Below the pieces are notes generated by a model. That model was not told where the DNA came from and made no database searches. It saw only the letters and a list, made by a program, of their open reading frames with translations. The translations under genes and the position numbers were made by a program. Shown here in pieces: positions 9,025-19,298 of a stretch of DNA of 64,000 bases (within the stretch, counting starts at the first letter, position 1; each line of letters opens with the position of its first letter). The DNA comes from Sphingomonas albertensis (GTDB lineage Bacteria; Pseudomonadota; Alphaproteobacteria; Sphingomonadales; Sphingomonadaceae), in NCBI RefSeq assembly GCF_014358075.1, contig NZ_JACONT010000006.1, positions 1 to 64,000 of the forward strand, read 5' to 3'.

Positions 9025-9628
9025 AAACGTCTTCCTCATACTCCTCGCCGCGGGCCGCTCGGAGCGGTTCGGCATCCCCAACAAGCTCGAGGTGCCGTTC
9101 CTCAACAAGCCGCTCGGGATGCATGTCGTCACCGCGTTCGAGAACATTCCGTTCAAGCGCCGGCTAGTCGTCACCGACGGCTGCAAGCTCGACTTCATCA
9201 GCCATCATTTCGAAGTCGTGCATAACGACGATCCGTCGTCGGGCATGTCGCAGTCGGTGAAGCTCGGCGTGCAGTGCGCCAAGGACGAAGGCGCGGAGGC
9301 GGTGCTGATCGCGCTCGCCGACATGCCGCGCGTGACCGCGGCGCATATCTACCGGATGCTTGATGCCGCCGACAGCGCGGACGCCGTTGTCGCGTCGAGC
9401 GATGGCGAGAAGCCGAGCCCCCCCGCCCTGTTCGGGCGCGATCGGTTCGATTTCCTGCTGACGCTGGACGGCGATGCGGGTGCGCGCGACCTGGTGAAGG
9501 CGGGGCGGCACGTCGTGACCGCGCCCGCCGAGCTGATCGATATCGATACGCCCGAGGATCTCGACCGGCTGCAGGCGCTGGTCCACGATCCCAAGGCGGC
9601 GATCACTCGTGCCTTAACGCGTCGATAG
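9011..9628 (+). CDS. MobA/MocA-like molybdenum cofactor nucleotidyltransferase
   Basis: This 205-residue NTP transferase probably converts molybdopterin cofactor to its cytosine dinucleotide form (MocA role). The N-terminal signature ILLAAGRSERFG followed by NKLEVPF is the nucleotide-binding loop, with ALADMPRV as the metal-site aspartate segment and PALFGRDRF downstream. The gene overlaps xdhC, as in other molybdo-hydroxylase operons, which supports the cofactor role over a sugar nucleotidyltransferase role. Its stop overlaps the 3' end of the convergent permease gene by 26 nt. Confidence 0.85.
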   Translation: MIAAENVFLILLAAGRSERFGIPNKLEVPFLNKPLGMHVVTAFENIPFKRRLVVTDGCKLDFISHHFEVVHNDDPSSGMSQSVKLGVQCAKDEGAEAVLIALADMPRVTAAHIYRMLDAADSADAVVASSDGEKPSPPALFGRDRFDFLLTLDGDAGARDLVKAGRHVVTAPAELIDIDTPEDLDRLQALVHDPKAAITRALTRR

Positions 9629-10811
9629 GGTTCATCGCCGCCGCGCGCCGGGCCGGGAAATAGCCGAACACCACGCCAATCACCGCCGAGATGACGAACG
9701 CGAATATATTGATCTCGGGCACGAAGATCCACTGGACCTTGATCAACGGTGCGATGATCGCGATCGCCAGCTGCGCGATGACGAGGCCGATGACGCCGCC
9801 GAGGCACGACAGCGCGATCGCCTCGACGAGGAACTGCATCAGCACCTCGCGCGCGACCGCGCCGATAGCTAAACGGATGCCGATCTCGCGCGTGCGCTCG
9901 GTCACCGACACCAGCATGATGTTCATGATTCCGATCCCGCCGACCACCAGGCTGATCCCGGCGACCGCGGCGACGATGCCAGTGAGCAACGTCGTGGTGC
10001 CGGTCAGCGTGTCCGAAATCTGCTTCGTGTCGAAGATGTTGAAGTCGTCTTCCTTGCCCGCGGTGATCGTGCGGCGTTCGCGGAGCAGGTCGGTGATCGA
10101 GGCCTGGACGGTCGCGGTCGAGAATTTCTGATCGACGCCGACCAGCATCAGGCGGATATCGCGGCTGCCGGTGAAGCGCCTTTGGACCGCCTTGATAGGC
10201 ATGATGACGACATCGTCCTGATCGCCGCCGAACCCGGCCTGGCCGCGGGCTGACAATACGCCGACCACGTCGCAGCTGATCGCGCCGATCCTCATACGCA
10301 GGCCGACTGCGTCGCCGCCGCGGAAGAGGTTGGTGCGGACCGTGTTGCCGATGATGCAGACGGCCTTGCCCGCGGCTTCCTCGACGGGCGAGAAGATGCG
10401 CCCTGCGGCGAGCGGCCAGGGCTGGACCTGGAAATAGGCGGAGGTGGTGCCGTTGATCGTGGTCGACCAGTTCGCGCCCTCGTAGATCGCGGTGGCGGTG
10501 GCCTGCGCTTGCGGCGCGACCGCGGTGACGCCGGCGGTCTGCTTGGCGATCGCGTCAACGTCCTCGGGCTTGAAGTCCGGCGGACGTGGCCCGCCGCCGC
10601 CGCGGCCGAAGCCTTGGCCGGGGCGGATCTGGAGGATGTTGGTGCCGAGTGCGGAGATCGACTGCTGGACCGCCGCCGTCGTCGCCTTGCCGAGCGTGAC
10701 CATCGTCACGACCGCACCGACGCCGATGACGATGCCGAGGATGGTCAGGAACGACCGCAGGAGGTGGCGGCGGATCGAGCGGAGTGCGAGGGATAGGGTG
10801 GTGCCGAACAT
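9603..10811 (-). CDS. MacB-type ABC transporter permease (FtsX family)
   Basis: This 402-residue inner-membrane permease has an N-terminal transmembrane helix (FLTILGIVIGVGAVVTM), a large periplasmic MacB_PCD domain (about residues 40-240) and three C-terminal helices with the FtsX region (GIGIMNIMLVSVTERTREIGIRLAIGA). It works with the ATPase and adaptor upstream to export a substrate through a TolC partner. Unlike fused MacB, permease and ATPase are separate genes. A repeat element of about 150 nt lies between them. Confidence 0.92.
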   Translation of the reverse strand: MFGTTLSLALRSIRRHLLRSFLTILGIVIGVGAVVTMVTLGKATTAAVQQSISALGTNILQIRPGQGFGRGGGGPRPPDFKPEDVDAIAKQTAGVTAVAPQAQATATAIYEGANWSTTINGTTSAYFQVQPWPLAAGRIFSPVEEAAGKAVCIIGNTVRTNLFRGGDAVGLRMRIGAISCDVVGVLSARGQAGFGGDQDDVVIMPIKAVQRRFTGSRDIRLMLVGVDQKFSTATVQASITDLLRERRTITAGKEDDFNIFDTKQISDTLTGTTTLLTGIVAAVAGISLVVGGIGIMNIMLVSVTERTREIGIRLAIGAVAREVLMQFLVEAIALSCLGGVIGLVIAQLAIAIIAPLIKVQWIFVPEINIFAFVISAVIGVVFGYFPARRAAAMNPIDALRHE

Positions 10812-10838
10812 TAGACTGGTTCCCCGCGCGAGGCTTCT

Positions 10839-10993
10839 GCTCCCCCGCCCGCTTGCGGGAGGGGGTTGGGGGGTGGGCTCGCGTTAACGGCAAGCGCAAC
10901 GGTCGAAGTGCGCGGGACCACCATCGCTGCCGTCGCGTTCGGCGTGAGCGCATGCCCACCCCCGGCCCCTCCCGCTTGCGGGAGGGGAGAAGA
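10839..10993. repeat. GC-rich inverted repeat (type D) inside the exporter operon
   Basis: CTCCCCCGCCCGCTTGCGGGAGGGG and GGCCCCTCCCGCTTGCGGGAGGGGAG stand at the two ends, with GGGGGTGGGCTCG and GCCCACCCCCGG next to them. It fills the 193-nt space between the ATPase and permease genes. Type D copies also lie at 14757-14873, 19299-19413 and 23650-23759. Confidence 0.75.
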
Positions 10994-11004
10994 AGTGGTG
11001 CCGC

Positions 11005-11719
<715 letters not shown>

Positions 11720-11730
<11 letters not shown>

Positions 11731-13108
11731 CGCCCCCACCCTTGCTCGCGCCGCCCGAGCGACGGGCGCCGCCGCCGCTGCGCTTGGTGTCATCCGACCC
11801 ACTGGCCAACTGTCCGGTGATGACCTGCGCGCCGGGCTGAAGATTACCCGACAGGACTTCGGTCATCGTGCCGTTGGTGTCGCCGGTAGTGATCTGCACG
11901 GCTTGCGGCGTGCCGTCCGCACCCTTGACGTAGATCGTCTGCTGCGCGCCGCGGCCGAGCGTCGCGGTCCGCTCGGCCCCGCCGCCGCCACGACGCGGCC
12001 GGAAGGTCAGCGAGCCGGCGATGCCGCCACCTGCATCGCCCGTCGCCGCGGTCGGCTTGAAGCGCAGCGCGGCGTTGGGGACGAGCATCACGTTGCGCTT
12101 GTCCGAGGTGACGATGTCCGCGGTCGCCGTCATGCCGGGACGCAGCGTCAGCGACGGGTTCGCGACGGTGAGGTCGGCCGCGTAGGACACGACCTGGCCG
12201 GTGGTCGACGTCGTGGTCGTGGTGCTCGACGAGGTCGCCGAGCTGACCGTCAGGTTCGAGCCGAGATCGACGCGGCTGATCGTCGCGGGGAAGGTCTGGC
12301 CGGGGAACGCGTCGACCGTGAAGCTGGCCTTTTGGCCGATCTTGACCTCGCCGACGTCCGCCTCGTCGATCGCAACCTCGAGCTTCATCTTGGTGAGATC
12401 CTCGGCGATCACGAACAAAGTCGGCGTGTTGAACGACGAGGCGACCGTCTGGCCAGGGTCGATCTGGCGCGCGAGCACCACGCCGGTAACCGGCGAACGG
12501 ATGATCGCGCGCGCACGCTGCGTCTGGTTCTGCGCGAGGAGCGCGCGGCTGGCGGCGACGTTCGCTTCGGCGACCTTTTGCGCCGCGACGGCGCGCGCGT
12601 AGTCGGCGCGACCGGTCTGGAGCTCGGTCTTCGACGGAACGCGGCCACCCGACAGGCGCGAGACTTCTTCGAGGCGGTTCAACTGCGCGCGGGCTTCGGC
12701 GACGGTGGCCTGCGCCTGGGCGACCTGCGCCTGATTCGCGGCGAGCTGAGCGCTGGTCTGGCGGATCTGGTCGTCGAGCTGCTCTGGATCGATCAACGCG
12801 AGCGGCTGGCCGGCGACGACACGATCGTTGACGTCGACGACGACCTTGGTGACGAGGCCTGACAGCTGCGAACCGACCGTGACCTGCGTCGTCGGCGCGA
12901 GCTTGCCGGTGGCCGAGACCGTGACCGTCAGGTTGCCGCGCTGGGCGGCCTGCGTCGAATATTGCGTCTGCTCCTTCGCGCCGAAGCACTTGGCGAGCAG
13001 CAGGCAGAGCAGGATCACGCCGACCGCGATCACCACCCACTTTATGTAGCGTTTCCAGGGGGCCTGCGGTTTTACGCCGAGGAAGTCGTCGATCGATGCG
13101 TCGGCCAT
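11720..13108 (-). CDS. MacA/HlyD-type periplasmic adaptor protein
   Basis: This 462-residue membrane fusion protein would link the inner-membrane ABC transporter to the outer-membrane channel. It has an N-terminal anchor helix (about residues 24-45, VVIAVGVILLCLLLA), a biotinyl-lipoyl half motif, a coiled coil rich in Ala/Gln (about 105-190), the second lipoyl half (RSPVTGVVLAR), a beta-barrel domain, and a very Gly/Ser-rich C-terminal tail. The ATG overlaps the stop of the TolC-like gene (ATGA), so all four genes form one operon starting at about 14583. Confidence 0.9.
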
Positions 13109-14583
13109 CAGCGTGCCTCTGGATTGGATTGGGGCGCTTCAGGGATCACGGTGGAGTCCCAGCCGCCGCCGAGTGCGGCATAGAGTGCGATCAACGCGGT
13201 CGCGGCATCGGCGCGCGCTTGCGTCGCGCCGTTGCGTGCGGACAGGAGCGCGGTTTCCTGCTGGTTGAGCGTGGTGAAATCGGTGAGGCCGGTGCGGTAT
13301 TGGCTGCGGCTGAGGATCGCGGAATTGTTCGACGCATCGAGCGCGATCGCGAATTGGCGCTCGCGTTCCTGCGCAGTCTGGAGCGCGACGACGGCGTTCT
13401 CGACGTCCTCCAGCGCGGTCAGCACCGTCGACTTGTAAAGCGCCAGCGCACCGTCGGCGGCGGCTTCGCTGGTGCGGACCTGGCTTCGCAGACGCCCGCC
13501 GTTGAAGATCGCCTGCGTCAGGCCGGCGAACAGGCTGCCGGTGATCGCGTCGCCGATGTTGCCGATCGACGTCGCGTTGGTATTCAGATTGCCGGTGATC
13601 GCGAGCGCGGGATAGAGCTGTGCCTTGGCGACGCCAATCCGCGCGGTGGCGGCGGCAAGCGCGCGTTCGGCGGATCGGATGTCGGGGCGCTGGCGCAGCG
13701 TGTCGCCGGGGATGCCGACGCCGACCGCGGCGGGGCCGGTCGGGATCGCCTTGGCGGGTGCCATCATCGTGCGGAGCGTGCCGGGGGCTTGGCCGGTCAG
13801 CACGCCGATGCGCGCGACGGCGGCGGCGTATTGCTGATCGAGGCTGGGGATCGTCGCGGCGGTCTGGGCTCGCTGGGCACGCGCCTGTTCGGCGTCGACG
13901 CTGGAGACTAGGCCGGCCTGGACGCGGAAGCCGGCGATTTCGAGATTGTCGTCCTGGATCGCGAGCGAGGCGCGGGCGTTGGCGAGCTGCTGTTGATACA
14001 GCCGTGCGAGTACGTAGTTGCGCGCGACCTCGCTTTCGACCGAGATCAGGACGGTGGCGTAGTCGTAGCCGGACGCGGCGTATTCGGCGCGGCTGGCCTC
14101 GACGGTGCGGCGGATCTCGCCGAAGACGCCGACCTGGTAGCTGGCGCTGGCGCCGAGCGTGAAGCTGTTCGCGCCGCCGCCGCCGGTGTCGACGACGGTG
14201 CCGTCGGGCAGCGTGAACGAGCGCCCGCCGCCGCGGACATTCTCGTTGCGCTGGTAGCCGGCCGAGCCGTTGACCGTGGGGAGCAGCGAAGCGCGGTTCT
14301 GGAGCAGGCTTTCGCGGGCCTGGCGGAGGCGGGATACCGACTGTGCGATGTCGAGATTGGCGCCGGCGGCCTGCTCGACGAGCTGGCCGAGGACGGGGTC
14401 GTCGAACTTCTGCCACCAGCGGGTCAGGTCTTCGGGCTTGGTTTCGGGGGTGACCGAGTATGCGTCGGGGACGCCGAGTTCGGCCGCCGCCTTTGGGCGA
14501 TAGTCCGGCCCGACGGTGCAGCCGGCGAGCAGGACGCCTGCCGATAGGACGGGTGCGAGAAGGAAGGCGCTGACGCGGGACAT
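13108..14583 (-). CDS. TolC/NodT-type outer-membrane efflux lipoprotein
   Basis: This 491-residue outer-membrane channel subunit has a signal peptide with lipobox (SAGVLLAGC) followed by the typical GPDYRP motif of NodT/OprM proteins. Two repeated OEP helical regions follow, with landmarks RRRPDIRSAER-like (RQRPDIRSAERALAAA) and FNGGRLR. It is the first gene of the exporter operon. The closing C-terminal residues are Pro/Ser-rich. The substrate is unknown. Confidence 0.9.
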   Translation of the reverse strand: MSRVSAFLLAPVLSAGVLLAGCTVGPDYRPKAAAELGVPDAYSVTPETKPEDLTRWWQKFDDPVLGQLVEQAAGANLDIAQSVSRLRQARESLLQNRASLLPTVNGSAGYQRNENVRGGGRSFTLPDGTVVDTGGGGANSFTLGASASYQVGVFGEIRRTVEASRAEYAASGYDYATVLISVESEVARNYVLARLYQQQLANARASLAIQDDNLEIAGFRVQAGLVSSVDAEQARAQRAQTAATIPSLDQQYAAAVARIGVLTGQAPGTLRTMMAPAKAIPTGPAAVGVGIPGDTLRQRPDIRSAERALAAATARIGVAKAQLYPALAITGNLNTNATSIGNIGDAITGSLFAGLTQAIFNGGRLRSQVRTSEAAADGALALYKSTVLTALEDVENAVVALQTAQERERQFAIALDASNNSAILSRSQYRTGLTDFTTLNQQETALLSARNGATQARADAATALIALYAALGGGWDSTVIPEAPQSNPEAR

Positions 14584-14756
14584 GGGCGGCAGGCATGACC
14601 AACGGGCGTTTGCTAGTCCAGCGGTTTTGTGTCGCGAGGTGTCGCAGGCGGGGTGGATTGGAGGGGGTGTGGGACGCCAAGCGATGCGTCGGCGTCGTCG
14701 GTTACTATCCTATCTCTGGGGTTGGAAGACGGGATCGGGGGAAGACGAGGCCTGTC

Positions 14757-14873
14757 TTTCTCCCCTCCCTGGAAGGGAGGGGCTGGGGGTGGGTCGGTCC
14801 GCTCGTGCCACTGGCGTCGCGTGATGCGGAAGCCGACCCACCCCCTACCCCTCCCTTCCAGGGAGGGGAGAAG
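14757..14873. repeat. GC-rich inverted repeat (type D)
   Basis: Left arm TCTCCCCTCCCTGGAAGGGA and right arm TCCCTTCCAGGGAGGGGAGA, each followed inward by GGGGGTGGGTCGG and CCGACCCACCCCC. The spacer GCTCGTGCCACTGGCGTCGC is unrelated between copies. Confidence 0.75.
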
Positions 14874-14929
14874 ATTCCCGAAGGTGGGCCGGCGCCGGAT
14901 GTCGCTCCGCCCCAGTCATCCCGGCTACA

Positions 14930-15036
14930 GCCACCCCGGCGGAGACCGGGGTCCAATTGGAACGTCGGAGGTCATGGAGCGCAGCGCGTATCATCACCGT
15001 CCCCCAACTGGGCCCCGGCCTTCGCCGGGGTGGTGC
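14930..15036. repeat. Long inverted repeat (type B)
   Basis: The arms CCACCCCGGCGGAGACCGGGG and CCCCGGCCTTCGCCGGGGTGG each adjoin a CCAATTGG/CCAACTGG segment. The spacer contains GGAGCGCAGCGCG. It is a family member of 120-225. Confidence 0.75.
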
Positions 15037-15099
15037 CAGCGGGGTTGGTGAGGTCCGCGGAATCTCAGTGGGGTTATCATGCCGTTGATCCCCTACGCC

Positions 15100-15180
15100 G
15101 TTCTCCCGCGAAAGCGGGAGCCCAGGGTTACGAGCGTATCGCTGCTTGATCCTGGGCTCCCGCTTTGGCGGGAGAACGGT
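15100..15180. repeat. GC-rich palindromic repeat (type A)
   Basis: GTTCTCCCGCGAAAGCGGGAGCCCAGG on the left and CCTGGGCTCCCGCTTTGGCGGGAGAAC on the right form a long inverted repeat made of two palindromes. Confidence 0.75.
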
Positions 15181-15266
15181 AGAGGTGCGAGCCACGCCCC
15201 TTCCCCCTCCCCAAAACCGCACCGAAAAATAATCGAACCGGCTCCGTTCCAATTTTGCAGTGCAGC

Positions 15267-15292
15267 GGAACGTAGCGGCACCTCTGCGGGTT
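15267..15292 (+). promoter_or_regulatory. EcfG-type general stress promoter of otsB
   Basis: GGAAC (15267-15271), 17 nt, then GGTT (15289-15292), close to the alphaproteobacterial EcfG consensus GGAAC-N16/17-CGTT. It ends 8 nt before the otsB ATG. Trehalose synthesis is a known EcfG-regulated function in this class. A matching element precedes the MscS gene, and both share TGCAGCGGAAC. Confidence 0.65.
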
Positions 15293-15300
15293 GGGGGATC

Positions 15301-16083
15301 ATGCTAGCCGAACGCCAGCCCGCGACTGATGTCCTCGCGCCGCCGCTTGCCGTGCTCGATCCGCCACCTTTGGCCCTCGACAATGTCAGTCTGTTCTTCG
15401 ATTTCGACGGGACGCTCGTCGATCTCGCGCCGACCCCCGATGCCGTCCTGGTCGACCAGCGCCTGCTCGACCGGCTCGATACGCTCGCCGAGCGCTTCCC
15501 CGGACGCGTCGCGATCATCAGCGGGCGCTCGATCACGCAGCTCGATGCGATGCTCGGTCGCCACGCGCAGCTGTTCGCGGTTGCGGGCAGCCACGGCGCG
15601 GAACGTCGCACTCCCGAAGACGGCCATATCGCAGCCGAACGCCCCGCCTCGCTCGAGGCCGCCGCCGCGGTGTTGCGCGCCTTCGCCGATGCCAACGGGC
15701 TCGTCTACGAAGCCAAGAGCCTCGGCGCCGGGCTGCATTACCGGATGTCGCCCGCGTTCGAACCCGACGCCGTCCGCCTCGCCGAGGATCTCGCCGCCAC
15801 CCACGGCCTCACGCTCCAGCGCGGCAAGATGATGGTCGAGCTGCGGACCCCCGGCGACAAGGGTGCGGCCTTGCGCGCATTGATCGCAGCGCCGACAATG
15901 GCAGGAAGCATGCCGTACTTCTTTGGCGACGATGTCACCGACGAAGACGGCTTCGAGGCCGCGCGTGCCCTTGGTGGTGCGGGCATTCTCATCGGCGAGC
16001 CGCGCCCGACCGCAGCCGCCTACCGCCTGAACGACGTTGCCGCGCTCCGTGACTGGATTGCCGCCATATTGGAAACACGATGA
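15301..16083 (+). CDS. otsB: Trehalose-6-phosphate phosphatase
   Basis: This 260-residue HAD-superfamily enzyme dephosphorylates trehalose-6-phosphate to trehalose. HAD motif I is FFDFDGTLVD (about residues 30-39), motif II is IISGRS, and the C-terminal metal motif is GDDVTDEDGFEA. The start at 15301 lies right after the stress-type promoter, leaving a very short leader. It overlaps the downstream GH15 gene by ATGA and is part of a three-gene otsB-GH15-otsA operon, which indicates osmotic or general stress protection. Confidence 0.93.
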   Translation: MLAERQPATDVLAPPLAVLDPPPLALDNVSLFFDFDGTLVDLAPTPDAVLVDQRLLDRLDTLAERFPGRVAIISGRSITQLDAMLGRHAQLFAVAGSHGAERRTPEDGHIAAERPASLEAAAAVLRAFADANGLVYEAKSLGAGLHYRMSPAFEPDAVRLAEDLAATHGLTLQRGKMMVELRTPGDKGAALRALIAAPTMAGSMPYFFGDDVTDEDGFEAARALGGAGILIGEPRPTAAAYRLNDVAALRDWIAAILETR

Positions 16084-17876
16084 CCGCACCTACCCAAAAA
16101 GCCGACATGAACCTTTGGCCGATCGGCAATTGTCAGGTCTCCGCGCTGATCGACAAGACCGGCACGTTCGTCTGGGGCTGCGTACCGCGCGTCGATGGCG
16201 ACCCGGCATTCTGCGCCCTGCTCGGGGGCGATGCGCCCAAGACCGGGTTCTGGGCGATCGAACTCGAAGGCGGCGCGAAGACCACGCAGGCCTATATCCG
16301 CAACACGCCGATCCTGGTGACGCGTCACGAGGACGAGGCTGGCAACGCGGTCGAGGTGATCGATTTCTGCCCGCGCTTCGTCCGCGAAGGCCGCACCTAT
16401 CGCCCAACCAGCTTCGTGCGGATCGTCAAGCCGGTCGCCGGCTCGCCGCGGATCCGCATCCGGATGCGCGTCGCGACCAACTGGGGCAAGCCCACCGAGC
16501 ATACGCAGGGGTCGAACCACATCCGTTTTCTGATGGACGACCAGACCTTGCGGCTGACGACGGATGCGCCGGTCGGGCATATCGTCGGCGAGAACTGGTT
16601 CCGGCTCGAACGCCAGATGCACCTGTTCCTCGGCCCCGACGAGAGTTTCGCGGGTGTGCTGCACGAGGCGGCGGAGGCGATGCTGTCGCGGACCAAGGAC
16701 GAGTGGCGCCACTGGGTGCGCGGGCTCGCGACGCCGGTCGAGTGGCAGGACGTCGTCATCCGCGCCGCTATCACGCTGAAGCTGTGCCAGCACGAGGAAA
16801 CCGGCGCGATCGTCGCTGCGCTCACAACGTCGATCCCCGAGCATGAGGGTTCTGAGCGCAACTGGGACTATCGCTACTGCTGGATTCGCGACGCCTATTA
16901 TACGGTGCAGGCGCTGAACCGGCTGGGCGCGCTCGACGTGCTGGAGGGCTATCTCGAATATCTGCGCAACATCGTCGATGCATCGAAGGGCGGCCATGTC
17001 CAGCCGCTCTACGGTGTTGGCGGCGAAGCCATCTTGATCGAGCGGATCGAGAGCGACCTGCCGGGCTATCGCGGGATGGGTCCGGTGCGTGTCGGCAACC
17101 AGGCGTACGAGCAGATCCAGCACGACGCGTACGGCCAGATCATCCTGTCCGACGTCCAGGCGTTCTTCGACAAGCGGCTGTTCCGGATGTCGAGCGAAGA
17201 GGATTTCAAGAGCCTCGAATTGGTCGGTGACCGTGCTTGGGAGACGTACGACAAACCCGACGCCGGGCTTTGGGAGCTGCGCACCAAGGCGCACGTCCAT
17301 ACCTATTCCGCCGCCATGTGCTGGGCGGCGTGCGATCGGTTGGCCAATGCCGCCGGAGTTCTCGGGCTCGAGGATCGCCGCACCTTTTGGAACGCACGCG
17401 CGGACACGATCCGTACCACGATCGAGACGTCGGCGTGGCGTGAGGACACGCAGCGTATCTCGGCGACATTCGGTGGTGACGACCTCGACGCAAGCCTGAT
17501 CCAGCTGCTCGACCTGCGCTTCTTCGCGCCCGACGATCCGCGGTTCCAGTCGACGCTGAAGGCGGTCGAGGAAGGGCTGCGTCGCGGCAGTCATATGCTG
17601 CGCTATGCGACCGAGGACGATTTCGGCCTGCCGCACACCGCGTTCAACGTATGCACCTTCTGGCTCATCGAGGCGCTGCACGCGACCGGCCGGACCGCCG
17701 ATGCGCGCGAGTTGTTCGACGAGATGGTCGCGCGACGTACGCCGGCCGGGCTGCTGTCGGAGGATATCGATCCGAACACCGGCGAGCTGTGGGGCAATTA
17801 TCCACAGACCTATTCGCTGGTCGGGCTGATCAATTGCGCGGTCTTGCTTAGCAAGCCGTGGAGTGCCGTCCGATGA
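16080..17876 (+). CDS. Glycoside hydrolase family 15 protein (glucoamylase/trehalase-like)
   Basis: This 598-residue protein has an N-terminal beta domain of GH15 proteins (MNLWPIGNCQVSALID, about residues 10-230) and an alpha/alpha barrel with the substrate-binding motif NWDYRYCWIRDAYYT and the acidic catalytic region near the C-terminus (SEDIDPNTGELWGNYPQTYS). GH15 enzymes hydrolyse alpha-glucosides, and some relatives are trehalases. Its place between otsB and otsA with ATGA overlaps on both sides suggests trehalose or glucan turnover. No signal peptide is seen, so it should be cytoplasmic. Substrate is not certain. Confidence 0.9.
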   Translation: MTAPTQKADMNLWPIGNCQVSALIDKTGTFVWGCVPRVDGDPAFCALLGGDAPKTGFWAIELEGGAKTTQAYIRNTPILVTRHEDEAGNAVEVIDFCPRFVREGRTYRPTSFVRIVKPVAGSPRIRIRMRVATNWGKPTEHTQGSNHIRFLMDDQTLRLTTDAPVGHIVGENWFRLERQMHLFLGPDESFAGVLHEAAEAMLSRTKDEWRHWVRGLATPVEWQDVVIRAAITLKLCQHEETGAIVAALTTSIPEHEGSERNWDYRYCWIRDAYYTVQALNRLGALDVLEGYLEYLRNIVDASKGGHVQPLYGVGGEAILIERIESDLPGYRGMGPVRVGNQAYEQIQHDAYGQIILSDVQAFFDKRLFRMSSEEDFKSLELVGDRAWETYDKPDAGLWELRTKAHVHTYSAAMCWAACDRLANAAGVLGLEDRRTFWNARADTIRTTIETSAWREDTQRISATFGGDDLDASLIQLLDLRFFAPDDPRFQSTLKAVEEGLRRGSHMLRYATEDDFGLPHTAFNVCTFWLIEALHATGRTADARELFDEMVARRTPAGLLSEDIDPNTGELWGNYPQTYSLVGLINCAVLLSKPWSAVR

Positions 17877-19261
17877 GCCGCCTCGTCGTCATCTCGAACC
17901 GCGTCCAGTCGGTCGATGCGCCTTCGGGCAACCAGGGCGGCCTTGCCGTCGCGCTGCTTGCCGCATTGCGCGAAAAGGGCGGGGTGTGGTTCGGCTGGTC
18001 GGGCGAGACCACCGAGACCTTCACCGGGCACATCAATTTCCAGCAGGGCAAGGGCGTCACCACCGCAACGATCGACCTCGAAGAGCAGGACTTCGACGAA
18101 TATTATAACGGCTATGCGAACCGGACCTTGTGGCCGCTGTTCCATTACCGGATCGACCTGACCGAGTTCGAGCGCGATTTCTCCAGCGGCTATGCTCGCG
18201 TGAACAAGCGGTTCGCGGAGACGGTGCTGCCGCTGATCGAGCCCGACGATCTGGTGTGGGTGCATGATTACCACCACGTCCCGCTCGGTCGCGAACTGCG
18301 CAAGCTGGGCGTCGAGAACAAGATCGGCTTCTTCCTCCACATCCCGTGGCCGCCGATGGCGATGCTGCTGTCGCTGCCCAGCCACCGTGCGCTGGTCGAA
18401 TCGATGTTCGCGTACGACGTGGTCGGGTTCCAGACGCAGGACTGGCTCGACAGCTTCCTGCATTATGTCACGAGCCAGCTCGACGGCGTGGTCGGCGAGG
18501 ATGGCTGGGTAACGGTCGGCGACCGCACGATCAAGGCGATCACCACGCCGATCGGGATCGAAACCGCGGACTTCGAGAAGTCGGCGAACAGCGACGCGGC
18601 ACGGCATTCGAAGGAGCGCATGTATATGTCCGCGACCGGTCGCAGCCTGATCGTGGGCGTAGACCGGCTCGATTATTCGAAGGGTCTGGCCGAGCGGTTC
18701 GCGGGCTATGAGCGCTTTCTCGGGTCGCATCCGGATCGGCGCGGGCTGGTCTACATGCTTCAGATCGCGCCGCCCTCGCGCGAGAAAGTCGATACGTACC
18801 AGGAGATTCGCGCGAACCTCGATTCGATGTCGGGGCGGATCAACGGCGAATATTCGGACATCGACTGGACGCCGATCCGGTACGTCAACCAGGGCTTCCC
18901 GCGCGACGTGTTGGCGGGGATTTATCGCGCGGCTCGCGTCGGGTTGGTGACGCCTTTGCGCGACGGGATGAACCTAGTCGCGAAGGAATATGTCGCGGCG
19001 CAGGATCCCGAGGATCCGGGCGTACTGGTGCTGTCGCACTTCGCGGGTGCGGCGACGCAGTTGAAGGACGCGGTGCTGGTCAATCCGTACAGCCCCGAGG
19101 AAATGTCCGACGCGATCGACCGGGCGCTGAAGATGCCGCTCGCCGAGCGGAAGGCGCGGTGGGAGAAGCTCATCGACAACGTCCGCAAGGAGGACGTGAT
19201 GTGGTGGTGCGAGCTGTTCATCACGGCGCTCGAGGCGGTGCCGGAGCACGTCGAGGCCTGA
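17873..19261 (+). CDS. otsA: Trehalose-6-phosphate synthase (GT20)
   Basis: This 462-residue glycosyltransferase makes trehalose-6-phosphate from UDP-glucose and glucose-6-phosphate. Family landmarks are the N-terminal VISNRV with the GGLAVAL loop, VWVHDYHHVPLG, FFLHIPWPP, the nucleotide-sugar site GVDRLDYSKGL and the C-terminal GMNLVAKEYVAAQ. The true ATG (MSRLVVISN) overlaps the GH15 stop as ATGA; an earlier in-frame ATG would add only five residues. It is the last gene of the trehalose operon and is followed by a type D repeat that may end transcription. Confidence 0.94.
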   Translation: MSRLVVISNRVQSVDAPSGNQGGLAVALLAALREKGGVWFGWSGETTETFTGHINFQQGKGVTTATIDLEEQDFDEYYNGYANRTLWPLFHYRIDLTEFERDFSSGYARVNKRFAETVLPLIEPDDLVWVHDYHHVPLGRELRKLGVENKIGFFLHIPWPPMAMLLSLPSHRALVESMFAYDVVGFQTQDWLDSFLHYVTSQLDGVVGEDGWVTVGDRTIKAITTPIGIETADFEKSANSDAARHSKERMYMSATGRSLIVGVDRLDYSKGLAERFAGYERFLGSHPDRRGLVYMLQIAPPSREKVDTYQEIRANLDSMSGRINGEYSDIDWTPIRYVNQGFPRDVLAGIYRAARVGLVTPLRDGMNLVAKEYVAAQDPEDPGVLVLSHFAGAATQLKDAVLVNPYSPEEMSDAIDRALKMPLAERKARWEKLIDNVRKEDVMWWCELFITALEAVPEHVEA

Positions 19262-19298
19262 TTTCTTGGCCCTCTGAACAGGAGGGGGCCTAATTTCT

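Larger units (their letters stand above)
14584..15300. other. 717-nt intergenic region made of three repeat elements plus a promoter
   Basis: No supported gene lies here. The region holds a type D repeat (14757-14873), a type B repeat (14930-15036), a type A repeat (15100-15180) and, at its right end, the EcfG-type promoter of otsB. It lies upstream of both flanking divergent operons. Confidence 0.7.
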
